Positions 1 to 8,014 of a stretch of DNA of 9,487 nucleotides are shown piece after piece (position 1 is the stretch's first letter; each line of letters begins with the position of its first letter). This DNA is from a bacterium (GTDB lineage Bacteria; Eremiobacterota; Eremiobacteria; Baltobacterales; Baltobacteraceae). The notes beneath the pieces were generated by a model. The model saw only the letters and a list, made by a program, of their open reading frames with translations, was not told the DNA's origin and made no database searches. The stretch lies in assembly GCA_021782295.1 (NCBI GenBank), contig JAJXVC010000059.1, forward strand, positions 1 to 9,487. Reading direction: 5' to 3'. Both the position numbers and the translations under genes were made by a program.

Positions 1-44
1 TTCGCCCTGCGTGCGGTCGCGCCCTACCGGTTTTGCTCTGCTCC

Positions 45-434
45 CTAGAGCACCGCTTCTCCGAGTAGCGCACGCGCCCGTTCGTTGTTGTCGGTGCTGA
101 TCGCAACGACTGCGAAACCTTCGTCGCGCCGTACGTGATGGAGCGAACGAATGTTGATCGATGCATCCCCGAGTCGGCGCGACACTGCTGCGAGCGCTCC
201 GGGGCGATCTTCGATTCGCGCGAGGAGGACGCTGTCGGTAACCGCCGGATGCCCTGCATCGGCGAGTGCGGCGAGCGCCTCATCCTCGCGCTCCACCTCG
301 AGCCGAACTAGCGCGGCGCTACCGTGTGATTCCACCGCGATCCCTTGAATATCGACGCCGCGTGAAGCAAGAACTTCCGTGATCTCTGCGAGAAGACCCG
401 GCCTATTCGGGACGATCGCCCTCAAGCTTTGCAT
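45..434 (-). CDS. Tandem ACT-domain protein (129 aa), putative amino-acid-binding regulator
   Basis: The protein is 129 residues long and consists almost entirely of two consecutive ACT-like domains. The first (about residues 2-65) opens with RAIVPNRPGLLAEITEVLAS and the second (about 68-129) with ARIEDRPGALAAVSRRLGD. Both carry the family's xRPGxLA turn at the start of helix 1, followed by a GVDI or SINI strand. No catalytic domain is attached. Stand-alone ACT pairs are known as amino-acid-sensing or regulatory modules; the ligand here cannot be read from sequence. I chose the ATG at 434 because an AAGGAGG ribosome-binding site lies four bases upstream (439-445) and ACT homology begins at once. 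The frame stays open upstream to 611, but that extension only shadows the decarboxylase. The start overlaps the end of the decarboxylase gene by 13 bases, which suggests translational coupling. Family certain, function inferred. Confidence 0.88.
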   Translation of the reverse strand: MQSLRAIVPNRPGLLAEITEVLASRGVDIQGIAVESHGSAALVRLEVEREDEALAALADAGHPAVTDSVLLARIEDRPGALAAVSRRLGDASINIRSLHHVRRDEGFAVVAISTDNNERARALLGEAVL

Positions 435-1534
435 GCATCCTCCTTCAGTGACGTTGCGAGATCCGTCACCAACGCATCGATCTGCTTTCGGTGTACGTTC
501 GGCAACACCACGACATGCGAGATATCGCCCGCAGTCGCGAGTTGCCAGCGTCGTTGTATCTCGGGGGAAACCCGGGGAAGCACCACCGTGATTGCGTTGG
601 GGTTGCGCCATGCCGGTACACCGATCTCCAGCAGGCGTTTTACCAGATATTCTGCATGCTCCAGCGAACGAGCGAGCCGCGCTCGTAACCCGGCTTCACC
701 GAGCTGCTGCAGGCGATACCAGAGCATCAGCGGGGAAAATCCGCTCCGCGATCCGGTAATCGTCGTATCGAGGCTTCCGATGTAGTCGATCGTACGCGCG
801 ATGCGTTGCACGTTGTGCTTGCGCGCGATGACGATACCGCACGGAATCGGCGCTCCCAAAAACTTATGCCCGCTAATCGCAACCGAGTCGGCACCATCGG
901 CAAAGTCCCAGGCTGGGCGCGGATCGAGATACGCCGCATACGCTCCCGCCAACGCCGCATCGGAATGAATGTACCGCTCGCGGATCGCGAGTCGATCCAT
1001 CATCGATGCAATACGCCCGATATCGTCCCGCGCTTCGGTCATCGTCGTGCCGATATTTGCAAAGATAATCGGCGGCCGATCGCGGTGAATTTTCAGCGTT
1101 TCCAACAGATCGTCGTAATCGATCTCGCCGTTGCTTTGCGAACGGATCGTAATATGCCGCATCCCCAGGAAGTGCAAATTCTTCGCTACGCTATAGTGGG
1201 TCGCCTCGGAATAATAGACCATCCCACCGGGATGCAGTTCGCGCGCTAGATAGAGCCCGTAGAGATTCCCTTCGGTGCCGCCGTTGGTGACGTAACCCCA
1301 CCAATCATCGTGCGGCGCCCGCGTCGCTTCGGCAAAAAACGAAACGACCTCGCGCTCGCATTCGCGAGTGTGCACGCGATAGGTGCTCTGAGCGAACGGG
1401 TCCCCGATGTTATTGAGCGGGAACGCCATGAATCGTTCTATTTCGGAATAATCGAAATCTTTGGCACCTGGGTAGCCAAGCGAATCTTCATTCGCCAAAC
1501 CCAGCTCGTCAAATAAGCGATCGAGGCGTTCCAA
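422..1534 (-). CDS. hdc: PLP-dependent histidine decarboxylase (group II, Morganella type)
   Basis: A 370-residue fold-type I pyridoxal-phosphate decarboxylase that closely matches the Gram-negative histidine decarboxylase family (about 378 aa) from end to end. The predicted reaction is histidine to histamine plus CO2 in the cytoplasm. Counting from the TTG start, visible landmarks are WGYVTNGGTEGN (79-90), YYSEATHYSVAK with the ring-stacking His at 113, NGEIDYDDL (135-143), PIIFANIGTT, HSDAAL with the cofactor-ring Asp at 192, SGHKFLG with the Schiff-base Lys at 224, and DTTITGSRSG. The frame is open to an ATG at 1678, but that start would lie about 95 bases inside aconitase and add 48 unconserved residues. 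A TTG at 1532-1534 with GGAGG six bases upstream gives the family's usual length. The gene sits 46 bases after acnA and overlaps the ACT gene. Plant serine decarboxylases are close relatives, so substrate is likely rather than proven. Confidence 0.9.
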   Translation of the reverse strand: MERLDRLFDELGLANEDSLGYPGAKDFDYSEIERFMAFPLNNIGDPFAQSTYRVHTRECEREVVSFFAEATRAPHDDWWGYVTNGGTEGNLYGLYLARELHPGGMVYYSEATHYSVAKNLHFLGMRHITIRSQSNGEIDYDDLLETLKIHRDRPPIIFANIGTTMTEARDDIGRIASMMDRLAIRERYIHSDAALAGAYAAYLDPRPAWDFADGADSVAISGHKFLGAPIPCGIVIARKHNVQRIARTIDYIGSLDTTITGSRSGFSPLMLWYRLQQLGEAGLRARLARSLEHAEYLVKRLLEIGVPAWRNPNAITVVLPRVSPEIQRRWQLATAGDISHVVVLPNVHRKQIDALVTDLATSLKEDACKA

Positions 1535-1540
1535 CGGGGA

Positions 1541-1545
1541 CCTCC
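1541..1545 (-). promoter_or_regulatory. Ribosome-binding site fixing a TTG start for the decarboxylase
   Basis: GGAGG on the minus strand lies six bases before the TTG at 1532-1534. It is the only strong Shine-Dalgarno match in the 46-base acnA-decarboxylase gap and the bases just after it. It argues against the upstream ATG at 1678, which would put the start inside aconitase. Confidence 0.7.
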
Positions 1546-1580
1546 GACGTGTTCTCTTCGTTTCGTTCCTAGCGCCGCGC

Positions 1581-4334
1581 TTAGCCTTTTGCGGCAGCGC
1601 GCAATTGGCGAAGCACGTATTGGAGAATTCCCCCGTGCCGATAATATTCGGCCTCATCGGGGGTATCGATGCGCACACGAGCCTTGAAGTGTACCGACTT
1701 TCCGCTCTGCGGATCGGTCGCCTTCACCTGAACCTCCATGCGCGGCTTTACCCCATCGGAGATGCCGTGGATTTCGACGATCTCTTCACCGCTTAACGCG
1801 TAGCTGCCGGCATTCTCGCCGTTGATGAATTCAAGCGGCAGCACTCCCATACCGATGAGGTTGCTGCGGTGGATGCGCTCGAACGATTCGGCGATCACCG
1901 CACGCACGCCCAGAAGCGCCGGGCCCTTTGCCGCCCAATCGCGCGAGGAACCCGAACCGTACTCTTTGCCGGCAATAATCACCAGCGGCGTTCCGTCTTT
2001 CTTATACCGCATCGCAGCATCGAAGATCGACATCTGCTCGCCGGTCGGAAGGTAGCGCGTCACGCCGCCTTCGACACCCGGAACCAATGCGTTACGCAGC
2101 CGGATATTCGCGAAGGTTCCACGCATCATTACCTCGTGGTTCCCGCGGCGCGCACCATAGGAATTGAAATCCGCCGGTTCGATGCCGCAGGCAACGAGGT
2201 ATTTGGCCGCCGGCGAGTTCTTCGCAATCGATCCGGCCGGTGAGATATGATCGGTAGTGACCGAGTCGCCGAGAACCGCCAACACGCGTGCGCCGGCGAT
2301 ATCTTTCGTGGCGCCCGGTTCGGCGGGCATGCCTTCAAAGTAGGGCGGATTCTTCACGTACTCCGATTTCGGATCCCACGCGTATCGCTCGCTCGCCGCA
2401 ACGGCGAGATTCGCCCAGTTCGCATCGCCACGGAACACGTCGGCGTAGCGCGACTTGAACATTTCGTCGGTGACGCACTGCGTGACGACACGCGCGACTT
2501 CTTCGTTGGTCGGCCAAATATCGCGAAGATAGACGGGCTTCCCGTCGCTACCGACGCCGAGCGGCTCGTTCGTCAAATCGATATCGAGGCGCCCCGCCAA
2601 CGCATACGCGACAACCAGCGGCGGCGACGCGAGATAGTTCGCTCGCACCTGTGCGTGAATGCGACCCTCGAAGTTGCGGTTCCCGGAGAGTACCGCGCCG
2701 ACAAAGAGATCGCGCTCCGAGATCGCCTCGCCGACCTCGGTCGGCAAGGGGCCCGAGTTACCGATACAGGTCGTGCAGCCGTAACCGACGAGATGAAAGC
2801 CGAGCGCGTCGAGCGGACGCTGAAGATCGGCCTTCGCTAAATAATCGGTGACGACTTTACTTCCCGGCGCAAGCGAGGTTTTCACCCACGGTTTGCGCGT
2901 GAGGCCGCGTTCGACCGCGCGTTTTGCGAGCAAGCCTGCCGCAACCAGCACCGACGGATTACTCGTGTTGGTGCAACTCGTGATCGCAGCGATCACCACC
3001 GATCCATCGGTGAGTTCGGCCGGACCATCGGAGAGCGCAACACCGCCGTTTCCACCTTCGTTCTGCATCCGCTCGGCACCGCGATTCGCCGGCGTACGCG
3101 TCTTGGCATACTCGGCAAACGCACCGTTGAAGGACGACTTCACTTCGCCGAGGCGGACGCGATCCTGCGGACGGCGCGGGCCTGCGAGGCTCGGTTCCAC
3201 GCTGCCGAGATCGAGCACGAGCGTATCGCTATACTGCGGTTCGGGCGCGTCGTCGGTGCGGAAGATCCCCTGCGCGCGCGCGTAGGCCTCGACCAACGCG
3301 ATATGCTCCGGCGCGCGCCCGGTCAGTCGCATGTACTCCAGCGTCCGTTCGTCGATGGGGAACATTGCAACCGTCGAGCCGAACTCCGGCGACATGTTGC
3401 CGATCGTGGTGCGGTCGGCGACCGGCAAACGGCTTAAGCCCGTGCCGTAAAACTCGACGAATTTTCCGACGACGCCTTTTTTGCGCAACATTTGCGTCAC
3501 CGTCAGCACGAGATCGGTCGCCGTAACGCCTTCGCGGAGCGCTCCTTCAAGTTTGAAGCCGATCACTTCGGGAATTAACATCGTAACCGGTTGCCCCAGC
3601 ATCGCCGCTTCGGCCTCGATACCGCCGACGCCGAAGGCGAGCACGCCTAAGCCGTCAACCATCGTCGTGTGCGAGTCGGTGCCGACCGCGCTATCGGGAT
3701 AGGCAACGGCGGTCGCCGGATCGTATGCGACCCCGGCCCCACCGGCGCCGAAAATCACGCGCGCAAGATATTCGATGTTGACTTGATGGACGATCCCGGT
3801 GTCGGGCGGAACGGCGCGGAAATTCGCAAGCGCCGATTGCCCCCACTTCAAAAATGCATAGCGTTCGCGATTGCGCTCGAATTCGATCTCCGCATTGCGA
3901 TCGGCCGCATCGGCGGAACCGAATCGGTCGACCTGCACGGAGTGGTCGATAACGAGTTCGACCGGCTGCAGCGGGTTGATGGCGTTCGGGTCGCCGCCCA
4001 TCGCCGCCATCGCATCGCGCATCGCCGCCAGATCGACGACGCACGGAACGCCGGTGAAATCTTGTAGCAGCACACGCGCCGGACGGAACGCGATCTCCTT
4101 TTCGGAATGCGTTCGCGGGCTCCAACGTGCGAGCGCTTCGATGTCGGCTTTCGTAACCGATCGACCGTCTTCAAATCGCAATAGATTCTCTAAGAGAATC
4201 TTGATCGAATACGGTAACGTTGCGAGTTCGGCGAGCCCAGCCTCGTGCAGTGCAGCGAGGCGGTAATACGTGTAGGATCGGTCGCCGACTTGCAGCTTGG
4301 CGACGGCATTGAAGCTTGATTTTTGAACGCTCAT
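1581..4334 (-). CDS. acnA: Aconitate hydratase A (aconitase, AcnA/IRP1 type)
   Basis: A full-length 917-residue aconitase (family usually about 890-920) that interconverts citrate and isocitrate in the TCA cycle. It has the AcnA domain order. The large Fe-S domain contains [10 protein letters not shown] (130-139) and [13 protein letters not shown] (219-231). The three 4Fe-4S cysteine ligands are C454 in TSCTNTSNP and C520 and C523 in [13 protein letters not shown]; their 66-residue and 3-residue spacing equals that of E. coli AcnA. RNFEGRIH follows at 553-560. The C-terminal swivel domain has [14 protein letters not shown] (689-702) and [16 protein letters not shown] (789-804), which holds the catalytic Ser and Arg. 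The ATG at 4334 overlaps the RNase D stop as ATGA. The 36 upstream in-frame residues are a shadow of RNase D. A Gly/Asn-rich linker at about 411-434 replaces a short stretch before the first cluster Cys. AcnD (2-methylcitrate dehydratase) is a related alternative, but no prp genes are nearby. Confidence 0.97.
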   Translation of the reverse strand: MSVQKSSFNAVAKLQVGDRSYTYYRLAALHEAGLAELATLPYSIKILLENLLRFEDGRSVTKADIEALARWSPRTHSEKEIAFRPARVLLQDFTGVPCVVDLAAMRDAMAAMGGDPNAINPLQPVELVIDHSVQVDRFGSADAADRNAEIEFERNRERYAFLKWGQSALANFRAVPPDTGIVHQVNIEYLARVIFGAGGAGVAYDPATAVAYPDSAVGTDSHTTMVDGLGVLAFGVGGIEAEAAMLGQPVTMLIPEVIGFKLEGALREGVTATDLVLTVTQMLRKKGVVGKFVEFYGTGLSRLPVADRTTIGNMSPEFGSTVAMFPIDERTLEYMRLTGRAPEHIALVEAYARAQGIFRTDDAPEPQYSDTLVLDLGSVEPSLAGPRRPQDRVRLGEVKSSFNGAFAEYAKTRTPANRGAERMQNEGGNGGVALSDGPAELTDGSVVIAAITSCTNTSNPSVLVAAGLLAKRAVERGLTRKPWVKTSLAPGSKVVTDYLAKADLQRPLDALGFHLVGYGCTTCIGNSGPLPTEVGEAISERDLFVGAVLSGNRNFEGRIHAQVRANYLASPPLVVAYALAGRLDIDLTNEPLGVGSDGKPVYLRDIWPTNEEVARVVTQCVTDEMFKSRYADVFRGDANWANLAVAASERYAWDPKSEYVKNPPYFEGMPAEPGATKDIAGARVLAVLGDSVTTDHISPAGSIAKNSPAAKYLVACGIEPADFNSYGARRGNHEVMMRGTFANIRLRNALVPGVEGGVTRYLPTGEQMSIFDAAMRYKKDGTPLVIIAGKEYGSGSSRDWAAKGPALLGVRAVIAESFERIHRSNLIGMGVLPLEFINGENAGSYALSGEEIVEIHGISDGVKPRMEVQVKATDPQSGKSVHFKARVRIDTPDEAEYYRHGGILQYVLRQLRAAAKG

Positions 4335-5506
4335 GATATGAGCGTTACTTTCGGCTCTCCTTTTGCATAGCCCTCGACGACAATTCGCGTTTCGCCCGAC
4401 AAAAGTCTCCACAACGGCTCGACGACGAGCGCGGTACGCCATGAAGAAAGCCCGAGCAGCTCGGCGAGTTCTTCGGCGTTGCCGGGTGCTTCGCGCGCGG
4501 CACGCTCGAGAGCGGCCCGCGTCACCAGGAGTCCTTGCGGAAGGCCTGCCTCGCGGGCGGCCTCGCCGACCGCGACCCCCAGCAGCGTCGCCAGCGTCTC
4601 GCGGTCGGAGCCGAGCGGTCGGTGCGGGCGCTCCGGCAACGCCTCCTCGGGCACCGCCTCACCGCGTTCGACCGCCGCGAGAAAGCGCGCGCCGAAATTT
4701 CGGCGAGCATTGCTCTCCAAGCGCCGCAATTGCACGAGGTCTTCAAGATGCTTCGGACGCAACTGCGCAATGCCGCCGATAACATCGTCGGGAACGACGA
4801 ATTTCGGTGGAATATCACGCTCTTTTGCCATCGCATCGCGCTCGGCAACGACCTCGGCAAGCACGGCGAGTTCGCGTCGATTCATGCGAACGGCGCCGGG
4901 AATTTTCATATACGCTCGGCGTAGATCGAAGCGATATTTTTCCGGCTGCGCCAGCGCAATACACTCTTGTTCGCACCACGACGCGCGCCCGCGTTCGCTC
5001 AAGCGTTGCTGCAGCATATCGTGCATCGGCAACAAATGAACGACATCGTCGACGAGATACTCCATCTGTTTCTCGCTCAACGGACGCGTCGACCAATCGC
5101 TTACGGTCTGCGTCTTCGCTAGGCGAATGCCGATGAGATCGCGCACGAGATCGGCGAGCGATATCTGCATTCCGTAGCCGAGAAACGATGCCGCGACTTG
5201 CGTGTCGAAGAGTTTCGGGGGCACGCTTCCGAAACGCTCGGCGAAGATTTTTAGATCGCTTTGTAACGCGTGGCCGACGAGGGTGATACGTTCGAGCGCG
5301 GCGACGAGCGGCTGCAGGTCGATTCCCGGTGCCAGCGGATCGACGATTGCCGTGTAATCCGGCAATGCGAGTTGCAGCACCATCAAACGCGGTGCGTAAC
5401 TCCTCTCGGCGTGGAATTCCGTGTCGAGGCCAACGCGCTCGCTTGCGTCGAGGCGCGCGCAGAGGGCGGCGATGCCGTCGGCGTCGACGATGAGTTCGTG
5501 CGTCAC
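4331..5506 (-). CDS. rnd: Ribonuclease D (DEDDy 3'-5' exoribonuclease with HRDC domain)
   Basis: A 391-residue protein with the RNase D layout (E. coli enzyme about 375 aa). The N-terminal DEDD exonuclease domain (about 1-170) shows Exo [10 protein letters not shown] (D28, E30), Exo [13 protein letters not shown] (D84) and Exo [14 protein letters not shown] (Y150, D154); all metal-binding acids and the DEDDy tyrosine are intact. An HRDC domain follows (about 205-285, starting [18 protein letters not shown]). A second weaker helical HRDC-like region lies at about 300-370. The family trims 3' ends of tRNA precursors and other small RNAs. The start is GTG at 5504-5506, overlapping the VTT-protein stop as GTGA. 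No Shine-Dalgarno is visible, so translation probably depends on coupling. Its own stop overlaps the acnA start. Confidence 0.95.
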   Translation of the reverse strand: MTHELIVDADGIAALCARLDASERVGLDTEFHAERSYAPRLMVLQLALPDYTAIVDPLAPGIDLQPLVAALERITLVGHALQSDLKIFAERFGSVPPKLFDTQVAASFLGYGMQISLADLVRDLIGIRLAKTQTVSDWSTRPLSEKQMEYLVDDVVHLLPMHDMLQQRLSERGRASWCEQECIALAQPEKYRFDLRRAYMKIPGAVRMNRRELAVLAEVVAERDAMAKERDIPPKFVVPDDVIGGIAQLRPKHLEDLVQLRRLESNARRNFGARFLAAVERGEAVPEEALPERPHRPLGSDRETLATLLGVAVGEAAREAGLPQGLLVTRAALERAAREAPGNAEELAELLGLSSWRTALVVEPLWRLLSGETRIVVEGYAKGEPKVTLIS

Positions 5507-6234
5507 GGGGTAACGATCGGCAGCGGTGACGGCGTCGAAGGAAGCGGCGTCGCCGGAGCGCGCCGGAAATGAATGCGGAACGGATGGGTGTGCTTATCGA
5601 TATACACTTTGGCCCGTCGTTCGTAACGTCGCATCGCATTCCCCGCGCGTCGCTCGTACCCGTGCACCAAAATCGTCACGCGGTTCCCGCCGATCGCCAG
5701 CAGCGTACAGATCGGTATCGCAACCGCGCACATCGTGTAGATCTGCCGAATCAGCGGCACGCGCATCACCGCAGCCGTCGCGGTCGCGACGGTCCCGCCG
5801 AAACCCGGAATCACGCGGACGCAGATGAGGAACATCGGCGATCCGGGCTTGAAGCGCCGGGTCCAGGCAGGTAGCCGCTTGAGATAGGCGTCGAGATCGA
5901 GCAGATGCGTGGCGTGCCGGTTCACCCAATACCCGAGCATCGCTGCAAGGACGAGCCCGACCGCGTTGATGACCGAGCCCCACAGCGGCCCGAAGATCGC
6001 GCCGTTCATGACGGCGAGGGCGTCGGTCACCGAAAACGGCGCCGAGGCCACGAGCGCAAAGACGATCGTCGCCATCGGGTAGGCCCAGCCGCCGATCGAA
6101 CGGATGAAACGATCGACCTCCGGTTGGAAGCGGATGACGAGGGCAGCCACGGTAAACGAGAGCAAGAGGAGGGCGACTCCCCCGACTTTACGCAGAAGAC
6201 GAGGGCGGACGCTCGGTTCGGAAGTCGCGCTCAT
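5503..6234 (-). CDS. VTT/TVP38-TMEM64 (DedA-like) integral membrane protein
   Basis: A 243-residue membrane protein with the VTT domain pattern. Likely hydrophobic segments lie at about 17-35, 50-66, 84-104, 132-152 and 163-183. The first re-entrant-like motif is SAPFSVTDALAVMNGAIFG (64-82), followed by a Gly-rich helix. The second is FLICVRVIPGFGGTVATATA (135-154); its Arg-x-x-Pro-Gly core resembles the family's RxxPxxP motif. An Arg/Lys-rich region (194-225) and a Pro/Ser/Thr-rich tail (about 227-243) follow. VTT-superfamily proteins take part in membrane homeostasis, including lipid scrambling or flippase roles, but the substrate here is unknown. This is the first gene of the minus-strand operon. 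The ATG at 6234 is preceded by AAGG four bases upstream. It is co-transcribed with rnd but no functional link is evident. Confidence 0.85.
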   Translation of the reverse strand: MSATSEPSVRPRLLRKVGGVALLLLSFTVAALVIRFQPEVDRFIRSIGGWAYPMATIVFALVASAPFSVTDALAVMNGAIFGPLWGSVINAVGLVLAAMLGYWVNRHATHLLDLDAYLKRLPAWTRRFKPGSPMFLICVRVIPGFGGTVATATAAVMRVPLIRQIYTMCAVAIPICTLLAIGGNRVTILVHGYERRAGNAMRRYERRAKVYIDKHTHPFRIHFRRAPATPLPSTPSPLPIVTP

Positions 6235-6308
6235 TCCGCCTTAATGCGCGCTCGGAGCCGATCTCTCCCTGTCGCTTCATCGTCGATTGCTCGGCTCGGA
6301 AGGCGCAC
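6235..6308. promoter_or_regulatory. Divergent intergenic region between the membrane-protein operon and the ABC importer
   Basis: These 74 bases separate two divergently oriented gene blocks, so promoters for both should lie here or overlap the 5' ends of the genes. I see no convincing -35/-10 pair. A perfect 7-base inverted repeat is present: GAGCCGA at 6255-6261 and TCGGCTC at 6291-6297. Its right arm abuts the GGAAGG ribosome-binding site (6298-6303) of the binding-protein gene. No classical ModE box and no Moco riboswitch is recognisable. Confidence 0.5.
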
Positions 6309-7247
6309 ATGCCGAAATCGGATAACCGGGGCCCTATGAGACGCCGGATCCTCCTTGTCGTCGCGCTCGCATTCGTCGGTGCGATGCCGAGAGCGCTCTC
6401 CGCTTCGCCGAAGACCCTGCGCATCGCATACGCGGGTTCGATGGGCGCCGTGATGGATCGCGCGCTCGGGCCGCAATTTGCACGGAACGCGCATGTCACA
6501 TACCAAGGAATCGGCGCCGGCGCATACGGGTTGGCGCATCTCATCGCTTCGGGGCGTCTGCAGGCCGATCTCTTTATTTCGATTACCCCCGGACCGATTC
6601 GCGTTTTGCAGCGCGCCGGGCTTCTAACACATGCTCTCCCCATCGCTCGCACGCAGATGGTGATCGCCTACAGTCCGAAGAGTCGCTTCGCACGCGAACT
6701 CGGCGCGGCGGCGCGCGGCAGCGAGGCCTGGTGGCGCGTGCTGGAAACGCCGGGGCTTCGTTTCGGAAGAACCGATCCGACGACCGATCCGCAAGGGCAG
6801 AGCATTCTTTTCACGATGCAACTCGCAGCGAGCTACTATCGCCGACCGGATCTCGCGCAACGCATTCTCGGATCCGCGCGCAACCCCGCACAGATTTTTA
6901 GCGAAGCTTCGCTTTTGAGTCGCCTTGAGAGCGGCGAGATCGATGCCTCGTCGGGGTACGAGAGCGCGGTGCGCTCGCTCCATCTCCCGTTTATCGCATT
7001 GCCGCCGCAGATCGACCTCGGCGATCCCGCGTACGCGCAGCACTACGCGCGCGCGACGATCCATACAACGGTGCACGGAAAGACGGAAACGATCCATCCA
7101 CAGCCGTTGGTTTTCTACGCTGCGGTACTCAAAAATGCCGCCGATCCAAGCGCCGCGCGTGCGTTCGTTACCTTCGTGCGCTCGCCGCGCGGCCGGGCGA
7201 TTCTTCGTCGTTTCGGCTACCAATCGCCGCTCGGTCCACCGATCTGA
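6309..7247 (+). CDS. Molybdate/tungstate-type ABC transporter substrate-binding protein (WtpA/ModA-like)
   Basis: A 312-residue exported binding protein. A basic n-region (RRR at 11-13), a hydrophobic core (14-26) and a likely signal peptidase I site near ALSA|S (29-33) form the signal peptide. The mature part starts with LRIAYAGSMG (37-46), like the oxyanion-binding loop opening of this superfamily. It also has the anion-site segment GRTDPTTDPQGQ (153-164), close to the archaeal WtpA SDPNxDPCG motif, and GEIDASSGYESA (209-220), with the Tyr conserved in ModA/WtpA hinge strands. It should capture an oxyanion outside the membrane and deliver it to the downstream permease. The ATG at 6309 has GGAAGG five bases upstream; an in-frame ATG at 6336 would still give a normal signal peptide but has a poorer ribosome-binding site. 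The stop overlaps the permease start (TGATG). Tungstate, molybdate or another oxyanion cannot be separated by sequence alone. Confidence 0.85.
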   Translation: MPKSDNRGPMRRRILLVVALAFVGAMPRALSASPKTLRIAYAGSMGAVMDRALGPQFARNAHVTYQGIGAGAYGLAHLIASGRLQADLFISITPGPIRVLQRAGLLTHALPIARTQMVIAYSPKSRFARELGAAARGSEAWWRVLETPGLRFGRTDPTTDPQGQSILFTMQLAASYYRRPDLAQRILGSARNPAQIFSEASLLSRLESGEIDASSGYESAVRSLHLPFIALPPQIDLGDPAYAQHYARATIHTTVHGKTETIHPQPLVFYAAVLKNAADPSAARAFVTFVRSPRGRAILRRFGYQSPLGPPI

Positions 7248-8014
7248 TGGCGCGTCGCCGACCGAATGAAACCTGGTTGCTCGCGCTTCCCGCGTTGCTC
7301 TTTCTCATCGCACCCTTCATCGCACTGGTCTTTGCGACGCCGTGGAAGCATTTTTCGCTCGATTCCGGCGACTGGTCGGCGATCGGCGTCTCGCTCGGCT
7401 ACGGTGCGTGTGCGATGTTGTTGGTGATTGCACTCGGGACGCCGTTCGCGTGGTGGCTCGCTCGCACGCATTTTCCGGCGCGCTGGATCGCCGATGCAAT
7501 CGTCCTACTGCCGTTGCTCTCGCCGCCGTTAGCTTTAGGGATCGTGTTGGAAACGCTCTACGGGCCATACGGCGCAGCGGGTGCACCACTCGCGCGAATC
7601 GGGCTCCTACTCACGAACTCCGCCCCCGCTTTCGTTCTCGCGCTCACCTATGGAGCATTGCCGTTCTTCATCGTGCTCGCGCGCGCGGCGTTCGAAGGAG
7701 TATCGCCGGAGTACGAAGCACTCGCGCGAACGCTTGGAAAATCGCAGCCGGCGATTTTTTTTACCGTTACGCTTCCGCTCGCGCGCGTCGGACTCGGTGC
7801 GGCGCTCGCCATCGCGTGGGTGCGAGCGCTCGGAGAGTTCGGCATCTGCCTCATCGTTGCGTATTTTCCGATGGGGATTCCGGTACGACTCTGGGTGAAT
7901 CTACAGGATGTCGGGCTCGGCGCAGTCTTTCCGCTGCTGTGGGTTTTCTATCTCGTCGCGCTGCCGCTGCCGCTCTGGCTCGGATTGCGGGCGCAACGGA
8001 GAAGCGTCGCATGA
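7247..8014 (+). CDS. ABC transporter permease, molybdate/tungstate class (ModB/WtpB-like)
   Basis: A 255-residue inner-membrane permease. Six hydrophobic segments lie at about 10-30, 46-70, 82-103, 126-148, 181-205 and 225-247. The cytoplasmic coupling (EAA) loop reads EALARTLGKSQPAIFFTVTL (157-176), with the invariant Gly at 164. The segment LLPLLSPPLALGI (87-99) and the GEFG motif (196-199) after the loop are typical of ModB, WtpB and CysT-type oxyanion permeases. It should form the homodimeric channel for the upstream binding protein, powered by the ATPase encoded next. Its ATG shares one base with the previous stop (TGATG) and its stop overlaps the ATPase start (ATGA), so the three proteins are probably made by coupled translation. 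No separate ribosome-binding site is visible. Confidence 0.9.
   Translation: MARRRPNETWLLALPALLFLIAPFIALVFATPWKHFSLDSGDWSAIGVSLGYGACAMLLVIALGTPFAWWLARTHFPARWIADAIVLLPLLSPPLALGIVLETLYGPYGAAGAPLARIGLLLTNSAPAFVLALTYGALPFFIVLARAAFEGVSPEYEALARTLGKSQPAIFFTVTLPLARVGLGAALAIAWVRALGEFGICLIVAYFPMGIPVRLWVNLQDVGLGAVFPLLWVFYLVALPLPLWLGLRAQRRSVA

Noticed and set aside
1..44. Possible RNA gene or terminator after the ACT gene
   Set aside because: Only 44 bases are available. I see no tRNA arms, no clear stem followed by T residues, and no open frame that can be assigned.
435..611. N-terminal extension of the ACT-protein frame
   Set aside because: It overlaps the conserved end of the decarboxylase, while a strong ribosome-binding site marks the ATG at 434.
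2247..2840. 197-residue plus-strand open frame opposite aconitase
   Set aside because: It lies wholly antisense to conserved aconitase sequence, has an Arg-rich composition and no recognisable motif.
4815..5639. Long 274-residue minus-strand open frame spanning the RNase D/VTT junction
   Set aside because: Its translation is extremely Arg-rich with no domain, and it lies in another frame under two genes with intact motifs. It is a high-GC shadow.
6235..6308. Molybdenum-cofactor riboswitch or ModE box ahead of the importer
   Set aside because: The 74-base gap is too short for the known Moco aptamer and I find no match to the ModE palindrome.
7342..8010. N-terminal extension of the ATPase reading frame
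   Set aside because: It overlaps the permease in another frame. ABC homology and the ATGA junction place the start at 8011.
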